Part shown: in pieces, positions 35,508 through 44,153 of the stretch
Layout of the letters: each line of letters begins with the position of its first letter
Position numbering within the stretch: position 1 is the first letter of the stretch
Source of the DNA: Mucilaginibacter roseus
Lineage (GTDB): Bacteria > Bacteroidota > Bacteroidia > Sphingobacteriales > Sphingobacteriaceae
Direction of reading: 5' to 3'
Assembly: GCF_021215455.1 (NCBI RefSeq)
Contig: NZ_JAJPWV010000002.1
Location: 62,001 to 126,000 of the forward strand
DNA: 64,000 bases
Notes under the pieces: generated by a model
What the model was told of the DNA's origin: nothing
The model's database searches: none
The model's input: the letters and a program-made list of their open reading frames with translations, nothing else
Program-made: the position numbers and the translations under genes

Positions 35508-35921
35508 TTACTGCTGATGAAATACTTCGGACATTGCCGTCCATATTTGATGCCTGGCGAGGGCTTCGGGCAATGGTAGCTGCGTAGGGTCGGTTTGTTT
35601 CCACCAGCGCTGCGTAATTGTGTCGGAGGCCATTTTTTTCATGTCGGCATCAAAATCATTACCGGTGTATTCAAAATAACTGAACAGGTAATATTTATCG
35701 TCTATCTTTTGCAGGTAGATTGAATAGTTACGAATGTTACACTCCCTGATCTTTTTAACAACGCCAGGCCATGGTGCCGCATGCAGCTTTTTGTAATAGG
35801 CTATCTTTTCTGGTTTAATACCGGTCACCATACCATAACGCACTACTTTTTGTGCTGATGGATTACAGCTTATCAATAATACAACGATGCCTAAAACTAT
35901 CCTGCAAACAATATTTTTCAT
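35508..35921 (-). CDS. Exported L-rhamnose/L-fucose mutarotase-like lipoprotein
   Basis: 137 residues. A lipoprotein signal (IVLGIVVLLISCNPS) comes first, then a RhaM-type domain: VVRYGMVTGIKPEKIAYYKK, LHAAPWPGV with the conserved His and Trp-Pro, and YYLFSYFEYTG. RhaM enzymes interconvert alpha and beta anomers of 6-deoxy sugars. Most are cytoplasmic; this one should be anchored in the envelope, where it could set the anomer presented to the symporter. Its ATG overlaps the symporter stop by four bases. A cytoplasmic relative is encoded at 51210. Confidence 0.85.
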   Translation of the reverse strand: MKNIVCRIVLGIVVLLISCNPSAQKVVRYGMVTGIKPEKIAYYKKLHAAPWPGVVKKIRECNIRNYSIYLQKIDDKYYLFSYFEYTGNDFDADMKKMASDTITQRWWKQTDPTQLPLPEALARHQIWTAMSEVFHQQ

Positions 35922-37570
35922 CGGAATAAATAAAATAGTACTGACATAATGAGCAATAACAGCACCGATAGCACCTTGTAATTACCCAATCCTTTCCAGC
36001 TATCACCCTTTAGTGCTTCAAACGGAGAATTCCAGTATAACCTATCGCTGTCGATGGTTTGTTGCACAGGATAGACGTACGAAAAAAGTATTTGCATCAG
36101 CATACAGGCGCAAAACAGGTAGAAGGCCATCATCATAAACGGAACCTCTCCTATCCACGACGTGGGCATCAGCTTGGATATAATAAAAACTACTACGCCC
36201 AACAGCGACCCCAACCACAGCGTTAGCTTTGATGAGGTTGCAGATGCCTTTCTCCAAAATATACCTAATACAAACACGCATGTAATGGGCGGTGCAATAT
36301 GGGCAATAATATCGTTAAGGCCGTTGAAAATGCTCTCGTAACTATTGAGCAGCGGTAGCATAAGCAAGGATGCTATTACCGATACGCCTGCCGCAACTTT
36401 ACCTGTTTTAACCAGTTGCTTGTCTGTTGCTTCGGGCTTATAGCGTTTATAAATATCATAGCTTACCAGTGTTGATATAGAGTTAAGCGCTCCCGATATC
36501 TGGCTCATTAAACCGGATAGTAAAGCCGCAACTAATACACCCACTAATCCCTTGGGTATAAGTTGAGTGATCATGAGGGTGTAGATGCCCTTGCTGTTTA
36601 CCACCTGCTTGCCATCTGCAATGGTTTGCAGGGCTGATACATCCAGCAAACCTTTTTGCGAAAGCGTGTAAGCAAACAAACCAGGCAACACAAAGATGAA
36701 CACCGGAAGTATTTTAATAAAACCACAAAATAATGAACCTACCCGCGCGTGATCCTGATTTTTTGCACCTAACACGCGCTGTACAATGGTTTGATCGGCA
36801 CACCAATACCATATTCCCAGCACCGGGTACCCTAAAAACACCGAGTACCATGGCATACCGCTGCTATCGCCATGCGGGCGCATCATAGATAATTTGCTCA
36901 TCTCTCCATGTTGCTGCAATACATCCACCATAGGTTGCCAGCCGCCCATTTTTACCCATGCAGCCACACACATTATTACCGCACCGGCTAATAAAACAAT
37001 GGTTTGTATAGATTCTGTAACTACTACCGCTGTTAAACCACCCGCAACCGTATACAGGGCGGTGAGTAAGGAAATGATGATGACGCTGGTATACATGTCA
37101 ACCCCGAAAAGGGTTTGCAAAACAATGCCGCCCGCTAATAACGAAAAGGCGATATGAATAATGATCGCGGATATTACGGACACGATGGCCAACCAATCGC
37201 GACTGGCACGGTCATACCTTTTCTCCAAAAAATCAGGCAGGGTAGCAACACCTGACCGGATATAAAACGGCACAAAAAACAGCGCCAGCAAAATAAGTGT
37301 GAATGATGCCATCCACTCAAAGTTGCCATTCAGCAAACCGGTATCAAACCCGCTTTGTGCCAGGCTTACCAAATGCACGCAGGATATATTGGTGGCAAAC
37401 AAAGCCAGCCCGATTGTAGGCCAGCGCAAGGTTTTTCCTGCCAAAAAGTATTCGCCAGCGGCATTGCCGGTTTTATTTTTTTGCTGATGGCGGATGCCCG
37501 ACCATAAGCCTATAATAACAATGCCCAAAATGTAGAGCACCGTAATGGTAATATCTGCCGGGCCAATCAT
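35918..37570 (-). CDS. Sodium:solute symporter (SSS family), probable L-fucose importer
   Basis: 550 residues with about 14 hydrophobic spans. SSS features include a start DITITVLYILGIVIIGLWSG, FATNISCVHLVSLAQSGFDT in the first conserved region, and LLSGLMSQISGALNSISTLV in the sodium-site region. It sits between the exported mutarotase and fuconate dehydratase, so L-fucose (or another fucose-derived sugar) is the likely cargo. It overlaps the mutarotase gene by four bases and lies 8 bp after the dehydratase. Confidence 0.88.
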   Translation of the reverse strand: MIGPADITITVLYILGIVIIGLWSGIRHQQKNKTGNAAGEYFLAGKTLRWPTIGLALFATNISCVHLVSLAQSGFDTGLLNGNFEWMASFTLILLALFFVPFYIRSGVATLPDFLEKRYDRASRDWLAIVSVISAIIIHIAFSLLAGGIVLQTLFGVDMYTSVIIISLLTALYTVAGGLTAVVVTESIQTIVLLAGAVIMCVAAWVKMGGWQPMVDVLQQHGEMSKLSMMRPHGDSSGMPWYSVFLGYPVLGIWYWCADQTIVQRVLGAKNQDHARVGSLFCGFIKILPVFIFVLPGLFAYTLSQKGLLDVSALQTIADGKQVVNSKGIYTLMITQLIPKGLVGVLVAALLSGLMSQISGALNSISTLVSYDIYKRYKPEATDKQLVKTGKVAAGVSVIASLLMLPLLNSYESIFNGLNDIIAHIAPPITCVFVLGIFWRKASATSSKLTLWLGSLLGVVVFIISKLMPTSWIGEVPFMMMAFYLFCACMLMQILFSYVYPVQQTIDSDRLYWNSPFEALKGDSWKGLGNYKVLSVLLLLIMSVLFYLFR

Positions 37571-37578
37571 AATTCGGT

Positions 37579-38805
37579 TTATATGGATTTTATATCGCAG
37601 CTGCTTCCGGGTGCCTGTGGCGTTTGGTATAAGCCGCCCTCAATTATAACCGGATTTACAAAATATCTTTGCAAGTGCGGAATGTGTTCTAAAAATAAAG
37701 CTTCGTGCCCAAGTTTTATATGGTTAAATAAAACCAGGTGCTGGTGCAGCTGCCCCATATCCCCCACATGGGGTACAACAGGCACGCCATACTTTTTGCA
37801 TAGTAAACTTACTGTGATGAATTCACTCACCCCGCCCACACGCACCGCATCAACCTGAATGAATGATGCCGCGCCAGTTTGCAGGTAGTTTTTAAATATC
37901 ACGCGGTTAGGTACATGTTCGCCAAGGGCAAGCTTTACCGGTGCTATGGCTTCGGCCAGTGTTTTGTGTGCCAATACATCATCCGGGTGCGTTGGTTCTT
38001 CCACCCAGTATGGATTCATGCTTTTCAATTCGTTACATATACTGATGGCTTGCGGCAGGTTCCACTGCTGGTTGGCATCGAGCATTACCTTTACCTCATT
38101 GCCTGCTGCCTCACGCACAATGTGCGCCCTGCGAATGTCGCGTTGCGGATCGGCTGAACCCACCTTCAGCTTCATGGCGGTAAAGCCTTCGGCTACAGCT
38201 TTCAGGCAATTTTCACGCACCTTTTCATCGCTGTAATTAAACCAGCCTATAGAGGTATCATAACCGGGATATCCTTTCAGGGTAATCAATTCTCGCTGTT
38301 GAATACCCCTTTGCTGATCTGCTATCAATTTAATCGCTTCCTGCGCTGTAAGTTCATCTTCCAGGTAACTCAAATCGAGCGTGTTAACAATTTCATCAGG
38401 CGATAGGTCAATGAGCAATTTCCATAATGGCACGCCACGTTTTTTTGCCCACAGATCATAACAGGCGTTAGTTACCGAGGCCAGCGCCAAGTGCACCACC
38501 CCTTTATGCGGCCCCAACCACCTGAATTGCTGCTCGTTGGCCAGTTTGTTGAATAATACGCCAAAATTGCTCATCACCTCTTCAATATCCAGCCCCTTGA
38601 GCTTTTCGGCGTAAAATTTTGCGGCTGAACAAACCAGTTCATTGCCCTTACCCAAGGTAAAAGCCAGTCCGGTGCCGGTTAGTCCGCTATCGTCATGCAG
38701 TTGGGTAACAGCATATGAGTATACCGGGTCGCGGTGAATGGCATCGCTGCCCGCCTTACCATCCAGCTGATATCGGGAATCTTTAACTTGTATATTTTTG
38801 ATCAT
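37579..38805 (-). CDS. L-fuconate dehydratase-like enolase-superfamily enzyme
   Basis: 408 residues, mandelate-racemase subgroup. Ligand and catalytic residues are visible in order: AMKLKVG (KxK pair), VMLDANQQWN (metal Asp), YWVEEPTHPDD (metal Glu), LALGEHVPN (metal Glu) and VVPHVGDMGQLHQH (catalytic His). Sequence features such as FRWLGPHKGVVHLALASVTNA match known L-fuconate dehydratases. It would turn L-fuconate into 2-keto-3-deoxy-L-fuconate. The operon runs SDR - this gene - symporter - mutarotase. A second, unrelated dehydratase is encoded at 49537. Confidence 0.85.
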   Translation of the reverse strand: MIKNIQVKDSRYQLDGKAGSDAIHRDPVYSYAVTQLHDDSGLTGTGLAFTLGKGNELVCSAAKFYAEKLKGLDIEEVMSNFGVLFNKLANEQQFRWLGPHKGVVHLALASVTNACYDLWAKKRGVPLWKLLIDLSPDEIVNTLDLSYLEDELTAQEAIKLIADQQRGIQQRELITLKGYPGYDTSIGWFNYSDEKVRENCLKAVAEGFTAMKLKVGSADPQRDIRRAHIVREAAGNEVKVMLDANQQWNLPQAISICNELKSMNPYWVEEPTHPDDVLAHKTLAEAIAPVKLALGEHVPNRVIFKNYLQTGAASFIQVDAVRVGGVSEFITVSLLCKKYGVPVVPHVGDMGQLHQHLVLFNHIKLGHEALFLEHIPHLQRYFVNPVIIEGGLYQTPQAPGSSCDIKSI

Positions 38806-38820
38806 TACGTAGATTATTGA

Positions 38821-39594
38821 TTAATTGCTACGGCGATAGCCTAACTCGGCTCCACCGCTTACCGGCAATATGCAGCCCGTTATAAACCGCGCCGGAGACG
38901 ACACCAGGAATAAACAAACATCCGCAATCACATCAGCATCAGGGCAGTAACCCAATAAGTGTATGCTATCTAGGTATTTTTCTATGGATTGCGGACTTGG
39001 TTGCTGTTCGCTCCAGCTGCGCAGCATAGGTGTCCACACCCCGGCCGGGGCTATGGCGTTCACCCTGATGCCATGTGGCGCGTAATCAATCGCCATTGAT
39101 TTTGTGAGCGCGCTGATAGCGCCCTTGGTAGCACTGTAGGCGGCATGTATCTCCTGCCCAATTTCGCCGGCCATGCTACCGGTATTTAAAATACTACCCT
39201 TGTTTTTTATAAGTTGAGGTATGGCGTGGCGGGTGGTATTAAAAATGCCTTTTACGTTTACATCAAACAGGCGCTGCCATTCTTCGTCGGTTGTTTCGTG
39301 CAGGTTTTTTGATGGGTCGGATATGCCGGCATTGTTGTGCACTACATCAATACGGCCAAACCGCTCAACCGCCGCGTTAATTGCTTGTGCTATCTGGTCG
39401 ACATTTGATACATCAGCATGCAGATATATTACGTCATCGCCGTTTAGCGAAACCGAAGCCTTATCAATGCTCTCCTGGTTGTTGGATACGATGGCCAAAG
39501 CAGCACCCGCGTCGCGGTAAACTCTGGCACACTCAAAGCCGATACCCTCGGTTCCGCCGGTCAAAAAAACTACCTTGTCTTTTAATAATTGCAT
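38821..39594 (-). CDS. SDR oxidoreductase, first gene of the fucose operon
   Basis: 257 residues. NAD(P) loop FLTGGTEGIGFE, NNAG (HNNAGISDP), catalytic Tyr and Lys in YSATKGAISAL, and the end SGGAELGYR. Classical SDR. Probable roles in this setting are L-fucose (galactose-configured sugar) dehydrogenase or 2-keto-3-deoxy-L-fuconate dehydrogenase. It is one of three SDR genes in the island, so the exact step cannot be assigned from sequence. Promoter with paired 13-bp sites lies upstream. Confidence 0.82.
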   Translation of the reverse strand: MQLLKDKVVFLTGGTEGIGFECARVYRDAGAALAIVSNNQESIDKASVSLNGDDVIYLHADVSNVDQIAQAINAAVERFGRIDVVHNNAGISDPSKNLHETTDEEWQRLFDVNVKGIFNTTRHAIPQLIKNKGSILNTGSMAGEIGQEIHAAYSATKGAISALTKSMAIDYAPHGIRVNAIAPAGVWTPMLRSWSEQQPSPQSIEKYLDSIHLLGYCPDADVIADVCLFLVSSPARFITGCILPVSGGAELGYRRSN

Positions 39595-39726
39595 TTATGA
39601 TAAGCTTTTTGATTTCGTTATTTTAAATAATACCAACAGACTGCCTGCACGGCGTTAACCGCGAAAACCTTCAGAAAACTGTTAGTATGATTGTATTGGT
39701 TTGTTTAACTGGACTGTTGACGTTTT

Positions 39727-39788
39727 CAAAGTAACAGCCCGAAGAGAGGATTTAGAATAGATAATTCCACTTTTTTAATGGATAATAC
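39727..39788 (-). promoter_or_regulatory. Fucose-operon promoter with paired regulator sites
   Basis: Minus-strand -7 element TTACTTTG (39727-39734; one base off TAnnTTTG). Sites on the plus strand: GAATAGATAATTC (39755-39767; 10 of 13) and TAATGGATAATAC (39776-39788; 11 of 13), 21 bp start to start, with 20 bases from the proximal copy to the -7 element. Points toward the SDR at 39594. The rest of 39595-40022 holds the divergent promoter below and no gene. Confidence 0.7.
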
Positions 39789-39845
39789 CATTTGCTATTC
39801 ATAGCATTATTCAACAAAACGGCTAAATAACTTTAAAAACAGCCT

Positions 39846-39907
39846 TAATTATCCATCCAATTGATAGGATTATCCATTTTATAAACGTACCTCAGCCATT
39901 AGGTTTG
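39846..39907 (+). promoter_or_regulatory. GH36 promoter with paired regulator sites
   Basis: Sites TAATTATCCATCC (39846-39858) and GGATTATCCATTT (39867-39879) are the reverse complement of the motif, 21 bp apart. The second is exactly the best consensus. The -7 element TAGGTTTG (39900-39907) is an exact TAnnTTTG, 20 bases after the proximal site. Transcription should start near 39914, about 110 bases before the ATG at 40023. Confidence 0.75.
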
Positions 39908-40022
39908 AAAATAGAGGAACAAGCTCTTTACAAAACCGAACGATGGCATTTTCCGCTTTTTGTTCGATAACCAATTATCTGTTTAGCCGACATTTATAAG
40001 CTATTATTTTTATTTTTATAGA

Positions 40023-42233
40023 ATGAACAACAACCAACCAATTATCAATCCTAAAACTTTTATTGCGCTTGCCCTTGCACTCGGCCTTACGGGTATGGCC
40101 CGGGCGCAAAATATTACTATCCCCATTGAAACCAGGAATAATGCCCTTGTTTTACAGGTAGATAGTAAAAATGATGTAGGCACCATTTACTTAGGTAAAA
40201 AGCTTAGCGACGCTAACGCATACGCGCAAATACCGGCCGTTTATAAACAAACCGCTGATTATACCGACAATACATCAAACTCAGCCTATTCCACCTCCGG
40301 CTCGCGCGGATATTTTGAACCGGCCATCACCGTAACCCATGCCGATGGCAACAACTCGCTCGACCTGCGGTATGTTAGCCATAAAGTAACTAAAACAGAT
40401 AATAACGTGTCACTATTAAGTGTGGTGCTTAAAGATCCGGTTTACAATTTTGAGGTTACACTTTATTATAAAACCTACTTCAACGAGGATGTGGTGGAGC
40501 AATGGAGCAGTATTAAACATACCGAAAAGGGCAATGTGGTGCTACAAAAATTCGCGTCGGCCAACCTGTATTTAAAGGCGGCTAAGTATTACCTTACCCA
40601 ATACCACGGCGATTGGGCCAAAGAGATGCAGCCCGAGGAAAGCCTGATGACCCACGGTATTAAAACCTTAGATACCAAGCTGGGTACACGCGCCAACCTG
40701 TTTCAGCCATCCGTTTTTATGGTATCGTTAGATAAGCCTGCTACCGAGGACGAAGGCACTGTGTTATACGGCGCAGTTGAGTGGAGCGGAAACTTCCGTA
40801 CGGATCTGGAACTGGACAACCAGGACAACCTGCGCATTATAGCCGGTGCCAATAACTATGCATCAGCCTATACGTTAAAGCCAAACGAGGTATTTACCAC
40901 GCCTGCCTTTTTATACACCATGAGTGACAAGGGTAAAGGTGATGCCAGCCGTAAACTGCAGCGCTGGGCACGTAATTACCGGGTACTGGATGGCAACGGC
41001 AACCGCCTCACACTGCTTAACAACTGGGAAGCCACTTATTTCGATTTTGAGGAACAAAAGCTTTTTGAATTAATAAAGGACACCAAGAAGTTGGGCGTTG
41101 ATATGTTTTTGCTGGATGATGGATGGTTTGCCAACAAATACCCCCGTAATGGCGACAACGCAGGCCTGGGCGATTGGCAGGAAAACAAAAAGAAGCTGCC
41201 TAACGGTGTTGCATCCCTGGTGAAAGAAGCTACTAACAATGGCGTAAAATTTGGCATTTGGCTGGAGCCTGAAATGGTGAATCCTAAAAGTGAGCTTTAC
41301 GAAAAGCACCCTAACTGGGTAATTAAACAACCCAAACGTGCCGAACATTACTTCCGTAACCAATTAGTGCTTGACCTGGCTAACCCTGAGGTGCAAAACT
41401 TTGTGTACAGCATTGTGGATGATCTGTTCACTAAAAACCCGGATTTGGCTTACATAAAATGGGATTGCAACGCAGTGATTTTTAACGCCTACTCGGCACA
41501 TCTTAAAAATCAGTCGCATTTTTATATTGAGTATATGCGCGGGTTATACAAAGTGCTGGAACGCATACGTGCTAAATACCCTAAAGTGCCTATGATGCTT
41601 TGCTCGGGCGGTGGCGGCCGGGTTGATTATGCGGCGCTTAAATACTTTACCGAGTTTTGGCCAAGCGATAATACCGATCCGCTGGAACGTATTTTCATCC
41701 AGTGGGAATACTCCTACTTCTACCCTGCCATTACCAGCTCAAACCACGTAACCGATTGGGGCAAGCAACCTATAAAATTCCGTGTGGATGTAGCCATGAT
41801 GGGTAAACTGGGTTTTGATATTGTGGTAAGCAAGCTCAGCGGTGATGAACTTAAATTTTGCCAGGAAGCCATCAAAAACTATAACCAGTTGAAAGACATC
41901 ATTTGGCATGGCGAACAATACCGTTTGGCTGATCCCCGTAAAAACAGCGTAGCATCTATTATGTACATCGATGAGGCAAAGAGCAGCGGCGTAATGTTCA
42001 ATTACCTGGTGAATAACCGTTATGATGAAGGCAGCAAACTGCCTATTAAACTTAAAGGCCTTGATCCTACCAAACGTTATACGTTAAAGGAGATCAACCT
42101 ATATCCGGGAAGCAACTCATCGCTTGATGCAACTAAAACCTACAGCGGCGAATTCCTGATGACGATCGGTTACAACCCAGATGTAAAAGCGGGCCGTAAC
42201 AGCGTAGTATTGCAAATAAACGAAGCAAAATAA
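40023..42233 (+). CDS. GH36 alpha-galactosidase
   Basis: 736 residues with a signal peptide (ALALGLTGMARAQN). GH36 layout: N-terminal beta-supersandwich (about 25-330), TIM barrel and C-terminal sheet. Motifs: DDGWFANKY, GIWLEPEMVNPKSELY, the nucleophile region YIKWDCN, and LCSGGGGRVDY with FWPSDNTDP carrying the acid/base Asp. It frees alpha-1,6- or other alpha-D-galactose for galactokinase. It is a single-gene unit with its own copy of the shared promoter layout, closed by a perfect bidirectional terminator. Confidence 0.93.
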   Translation: MNNNQPIINPKTFIALALALGLTGMARAQNITIPIETRNNALVLQVDSKNDVGTIYLGKKLSDANAYAQIPAVYKQTADYTDNTSNSAYSTSGSRGYFEPAITVTHADGNNSLDLRYVSHKVTKTDNNVSLLSVVLKDPVYNFEVTLYYKTYFNEDVVEQWSSIKHTEKGNVVLQKFASANLYLKAAKYYLTQYHGDWAKEMQPEESLMTHGIKTLDTKLGTRANLFQPSVFMVSLDKPATEDEGTVLYGAVEWSGNFRTDLELDNQDNLRIIAGANNYASAYTLKPNEVFTTPAFLYTMSDKGKGDASRKLQRWARNYRVLDGNGNRLTLLNNWEATYFDFEEQKLFELIKDTKKLGVDMFLLDDGWFANKYPRNGDNAGLGDWQENKKKLPNGVASLVKEATNNGVKFGIWLEPEMVNPKSELYEKHPNWVIKQPKRAEHYFRNQLVLDLANPEVQNFVYSIVDDLFTKNPDLAYIKWDCNAVIFNAYSAHLKNQSHFYIEYMRGLYKVLERIRAKYPKVPMMLCSGGGGRVDYAALKYFTEFWPSDNTDPLERIFIQWEYSYFYPAITSSNHVTDWGKQPIKFRVDVAMMGKLGFDIVVSKLSGDELKFCQEAIKNYNQLKDIIWHGEQYRLADPRKNSVASIMYIDEAKSSGVMFNYLVNNRYDEGSKLPIKLKGLDPTKRYTLKEINLYPGSNSSLDATKTYSGEFLMTIGYNPDVKAGRNSVVLQINEAK

Positions 42234-42245
42234 CCTTGCTCCACT

Positions 42246-42292
42246 ATAAAAACAAAGGCCGGATGTTTAAAACATCCGGCCTTTGTTTTTAT
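42246..42292. terminator. Bidirectional terminator between GH36 and galK
   Basis: A perfect 22-bp stem: 42246-42267 pairs with 42271-42292 around a three-base loop. The G/C core GGCCGGATG is flanked by A/T tracts, so it works as a U-tract terminator for both converging genes. Confidence 0.93.
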
Positions 42293-42305
42293 AAATTGAA
42301 TAGGA

Positions 42306-43469
42306 CTAAGCGGCCACAACAGGTTTTGATACAATGGAAGTACCATCGCCGGTTAACACCACATAGGTAGTAAGCGGCTTACCCATAGCGGCTTCATATT
42401 TAGGTGCCAGGTCTGTAGCTATCCTTTCAATCGCTTCTTCTTTGATCAGGTTGATCGTGCAACCGCCAAAGCCGCCACCCATCATACGTGCGCCTAATAC
42501 ATCAGCATCATTGCGTACGGCATCAACCAAAAAGTCGAGCTCAGGGCAGCTTACGTTATACTCCTGCGATAGGCCGTGGTGTGTAGCGAACATCTTTTTA
42601 CCGAAAGCCACCAAGTCGCCGTTACGCAGATCCTCGCAACCTTTAAGCAGGCGGTCATTCTCTTCAACCACATATTTACAACGGGTAAAGGTTGACTGAT
42701 CGACAGGCTCAACTAACTCATGCAGCATATCCATTGTTACATCGCGCAAGCTGTTTACCTGCGGATATTTCTCTTTAACCAATGCAACGCCTTTTTCGCA
42801 TTGCTGGCGGCGCTGGTTATATTCGGTTGAGGCCAGGTTATGTTTTACGTTGGTGTTAAACAACACCAGCGCGTAACCTTCCATCTCAATAGGCACATAT
42901 TTATATTCGATGCTGCGGCAATCCAGTTGTATTAGGTGATTAGCCTTACCAAACAAGCTGGCAAACTGATCCATTATACCACAGGCCACACCGGCATAGT
43001 TATGCTCAGCCCATTGGGCGGTGCGGGCTAACTGCTCGCGGCTTAACCCCAGGCTGAATAACTCGTTCAGCGCGAAAGCCACCGCGCATGATATACCTGC
43101 TGATGACGACATACCCGCGCCGATAGGAATATCCCCATCAACCGCTATGTTAAAACCGGTTACTTTTTTACCACCATGAATCAGGCCATCCGTAACACCT
43201 AACACATAATTCGTCCATGAATTTTCGGTTTGCGGCGCTATATCTGCCAAAGGCACGGTTACCGTTTTATTAAATTGTACGGAGTGCATTACAATGTTGC
43301 CGGTGTCATTAGCGCTAATGGCAACGGTAGCGTATTTGTTTACGGCAGCAGGTAGTACAAAGCCTTCGTTATAGTCGGTATGCTCGCCCAAAAGGTTAAT
43401 ACGGCCAGGCGACTGCACCACCAAAGGCTCCGCCTCAAAAATTTGCTGGAAAATATCTGTTACGGTCAT
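42306..43469 (-). CDS. galK: Galactokinase
   Basis: 387 residues. GHMP-kinase marks: PGRINLLGEHTDYNEGFVLP near the start (galactose signature), IPIGAGMSSSAGISCAV (ATP loop) and GARMMGGGFGGCTINL near the end. It phosphorylates alpha-D-galactose at C1. It fits next to the alpha-galactosidase, whose 3' end it faces. It has its own promoter (43497) without convincing copies of the island's 13-bp sites, so it may be expressed independently. Confidence 0.95.
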   Translation of the reverse strand: MTVTDIFQQIFEAEPLVVQSPGRINLLGEHTDYNEGFVLPAAVNKYATVAISANDTGNIVMHSVQFNKTVTVPLADIAPQTENSWTNYVLGVTDGLIHGGKKVTGFNIAVDGDIPIGAGMSSSAGISCAVAFALNELFSLGLSREQLARTAQWAEHNYAGVACGIMDQFASLFGKANHLIQLDCRSIEYKYVPIEMEGYALVLFNTNVKHNLASTEYNQRRQQCEKGVALVKEKYPQVNSLRDVTMDMLHELVEPVDQSTFTRCKYVVEENDRLLKGCEDLRNGDLVAFGKKMFATHHGLSQEYNVSCPELDFLVDAVRNDADVLGARMMGGGFGGCTINLIKEEAIERIATDLAPKYEAAMGKPLTTYVVLTGDGTSIVSKPVVAA

Positions 43470-43496
43470 ATAATTGTGTTAACTGTCAAATCTACA

Positions 43497-43504
43497 TTAA
43501 TTTT
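43497..43504 (-). promoter_or_regulatory. -7 promoter element of galK
   Basis: TAGATTTG on the minus strand, an exact TAnnTTTG, 28 bases before the galK ATG, with TTTT near -33. Confidence 0.65.
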
Positions 43505-43565
43505 AAAGAAATAAAAATTTTGCAGACATTTTTTTTGACGGATCAAGTAATTGATTTTGATACGA

Positions 43566-44153
43566 TTAGTTATCGCTATCGAGCAAAAACACTGTCAGGC
43601 TGCGTGGCCCGTGTGCACCAATAACCAGCGATTGCTCAATGTCTGCCGTTTTTGACGGACCGGCTATAAAAGCCGCATAACCGTAATCTTTTTCGGCTAT
43701 TAATTGGTAGGCCTGCTGCATCAGCGGGACTATATTATTCCTGTTAAGCAGGATAACCAGGTGCTGCGTAATAAATGGTAGCGCACGTGCGCCCATCAAA
43801 TCCTCAGTTACCCAAACGGCACCATTTTCGGCAACGCCAAAATGGGCTTTGATAATAGCCACGTCAACATTTTCCAGTTCGTGCGGATCGCCGGGTTGGA
43901 TCAGTGTAGCTAATTCACTAAACTCATCAATAGCGGTTATCCATCGCTGAGCTTGCGGAAATGTATTTTCTAAAGAAGCTTTAACTGCAGCGTAATTATT
44001 CGCTTCAACAAACCGCCCCCCTATAAATTCTAACACTTGCTTAAACTTTTCAGCGGCCTCTGTCTGTTCAAAATAGAAATCAACATCAGCGGGCAACGGC
44101 CGTAGTTCAGGTTGGTTTTGCTTGATGGCTTTCAGAATACTATCACGGCTCAT
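43566..44153 (-). CDS. lutC: Lactate utilisation protein C (LUD domain)
   Basis: 195 residues, LUD-domain protein: start SRDSILKAIKQNQPE, middle GVAENGAVWVTEDLMGARAL, end AFIAGPSKTADIEQSLVIGA (GPSKTADIE is the family signature). With LutA and LutB it forms an iron-sulfur L-lactate oxidising system. The ATG overlaps the lutB stop by four bases (ATGA). Last gene of the long leftward fucose/lactate operon that starts at 51542. Confidence 0.9.
   Translation of the reverse strand: MSRDSILKAIKQNQPELRPLPADVDFYFEQTEAAEKFKQVLEFIGGRFVEANNYAAVKASLENTFPQAQRWITAIDEFSELATLIQPGDPHELENVDVAIIKAHFGVAENGAVWVTEDLMGARALPFITQHLVILLNRNNIVPLMQQAYQLIAEKDYGYAAFIAGPSKTADIEQSLVIGAHGPRSLTVFLLDSDN

Noticed and set aside
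43525-43558. Possible 13-bp regulon sites upstream of the galK -7 element
   Set aside because: At the expected positions only about 6 of 13 bases match, near background; galK is not counted in the regulon.
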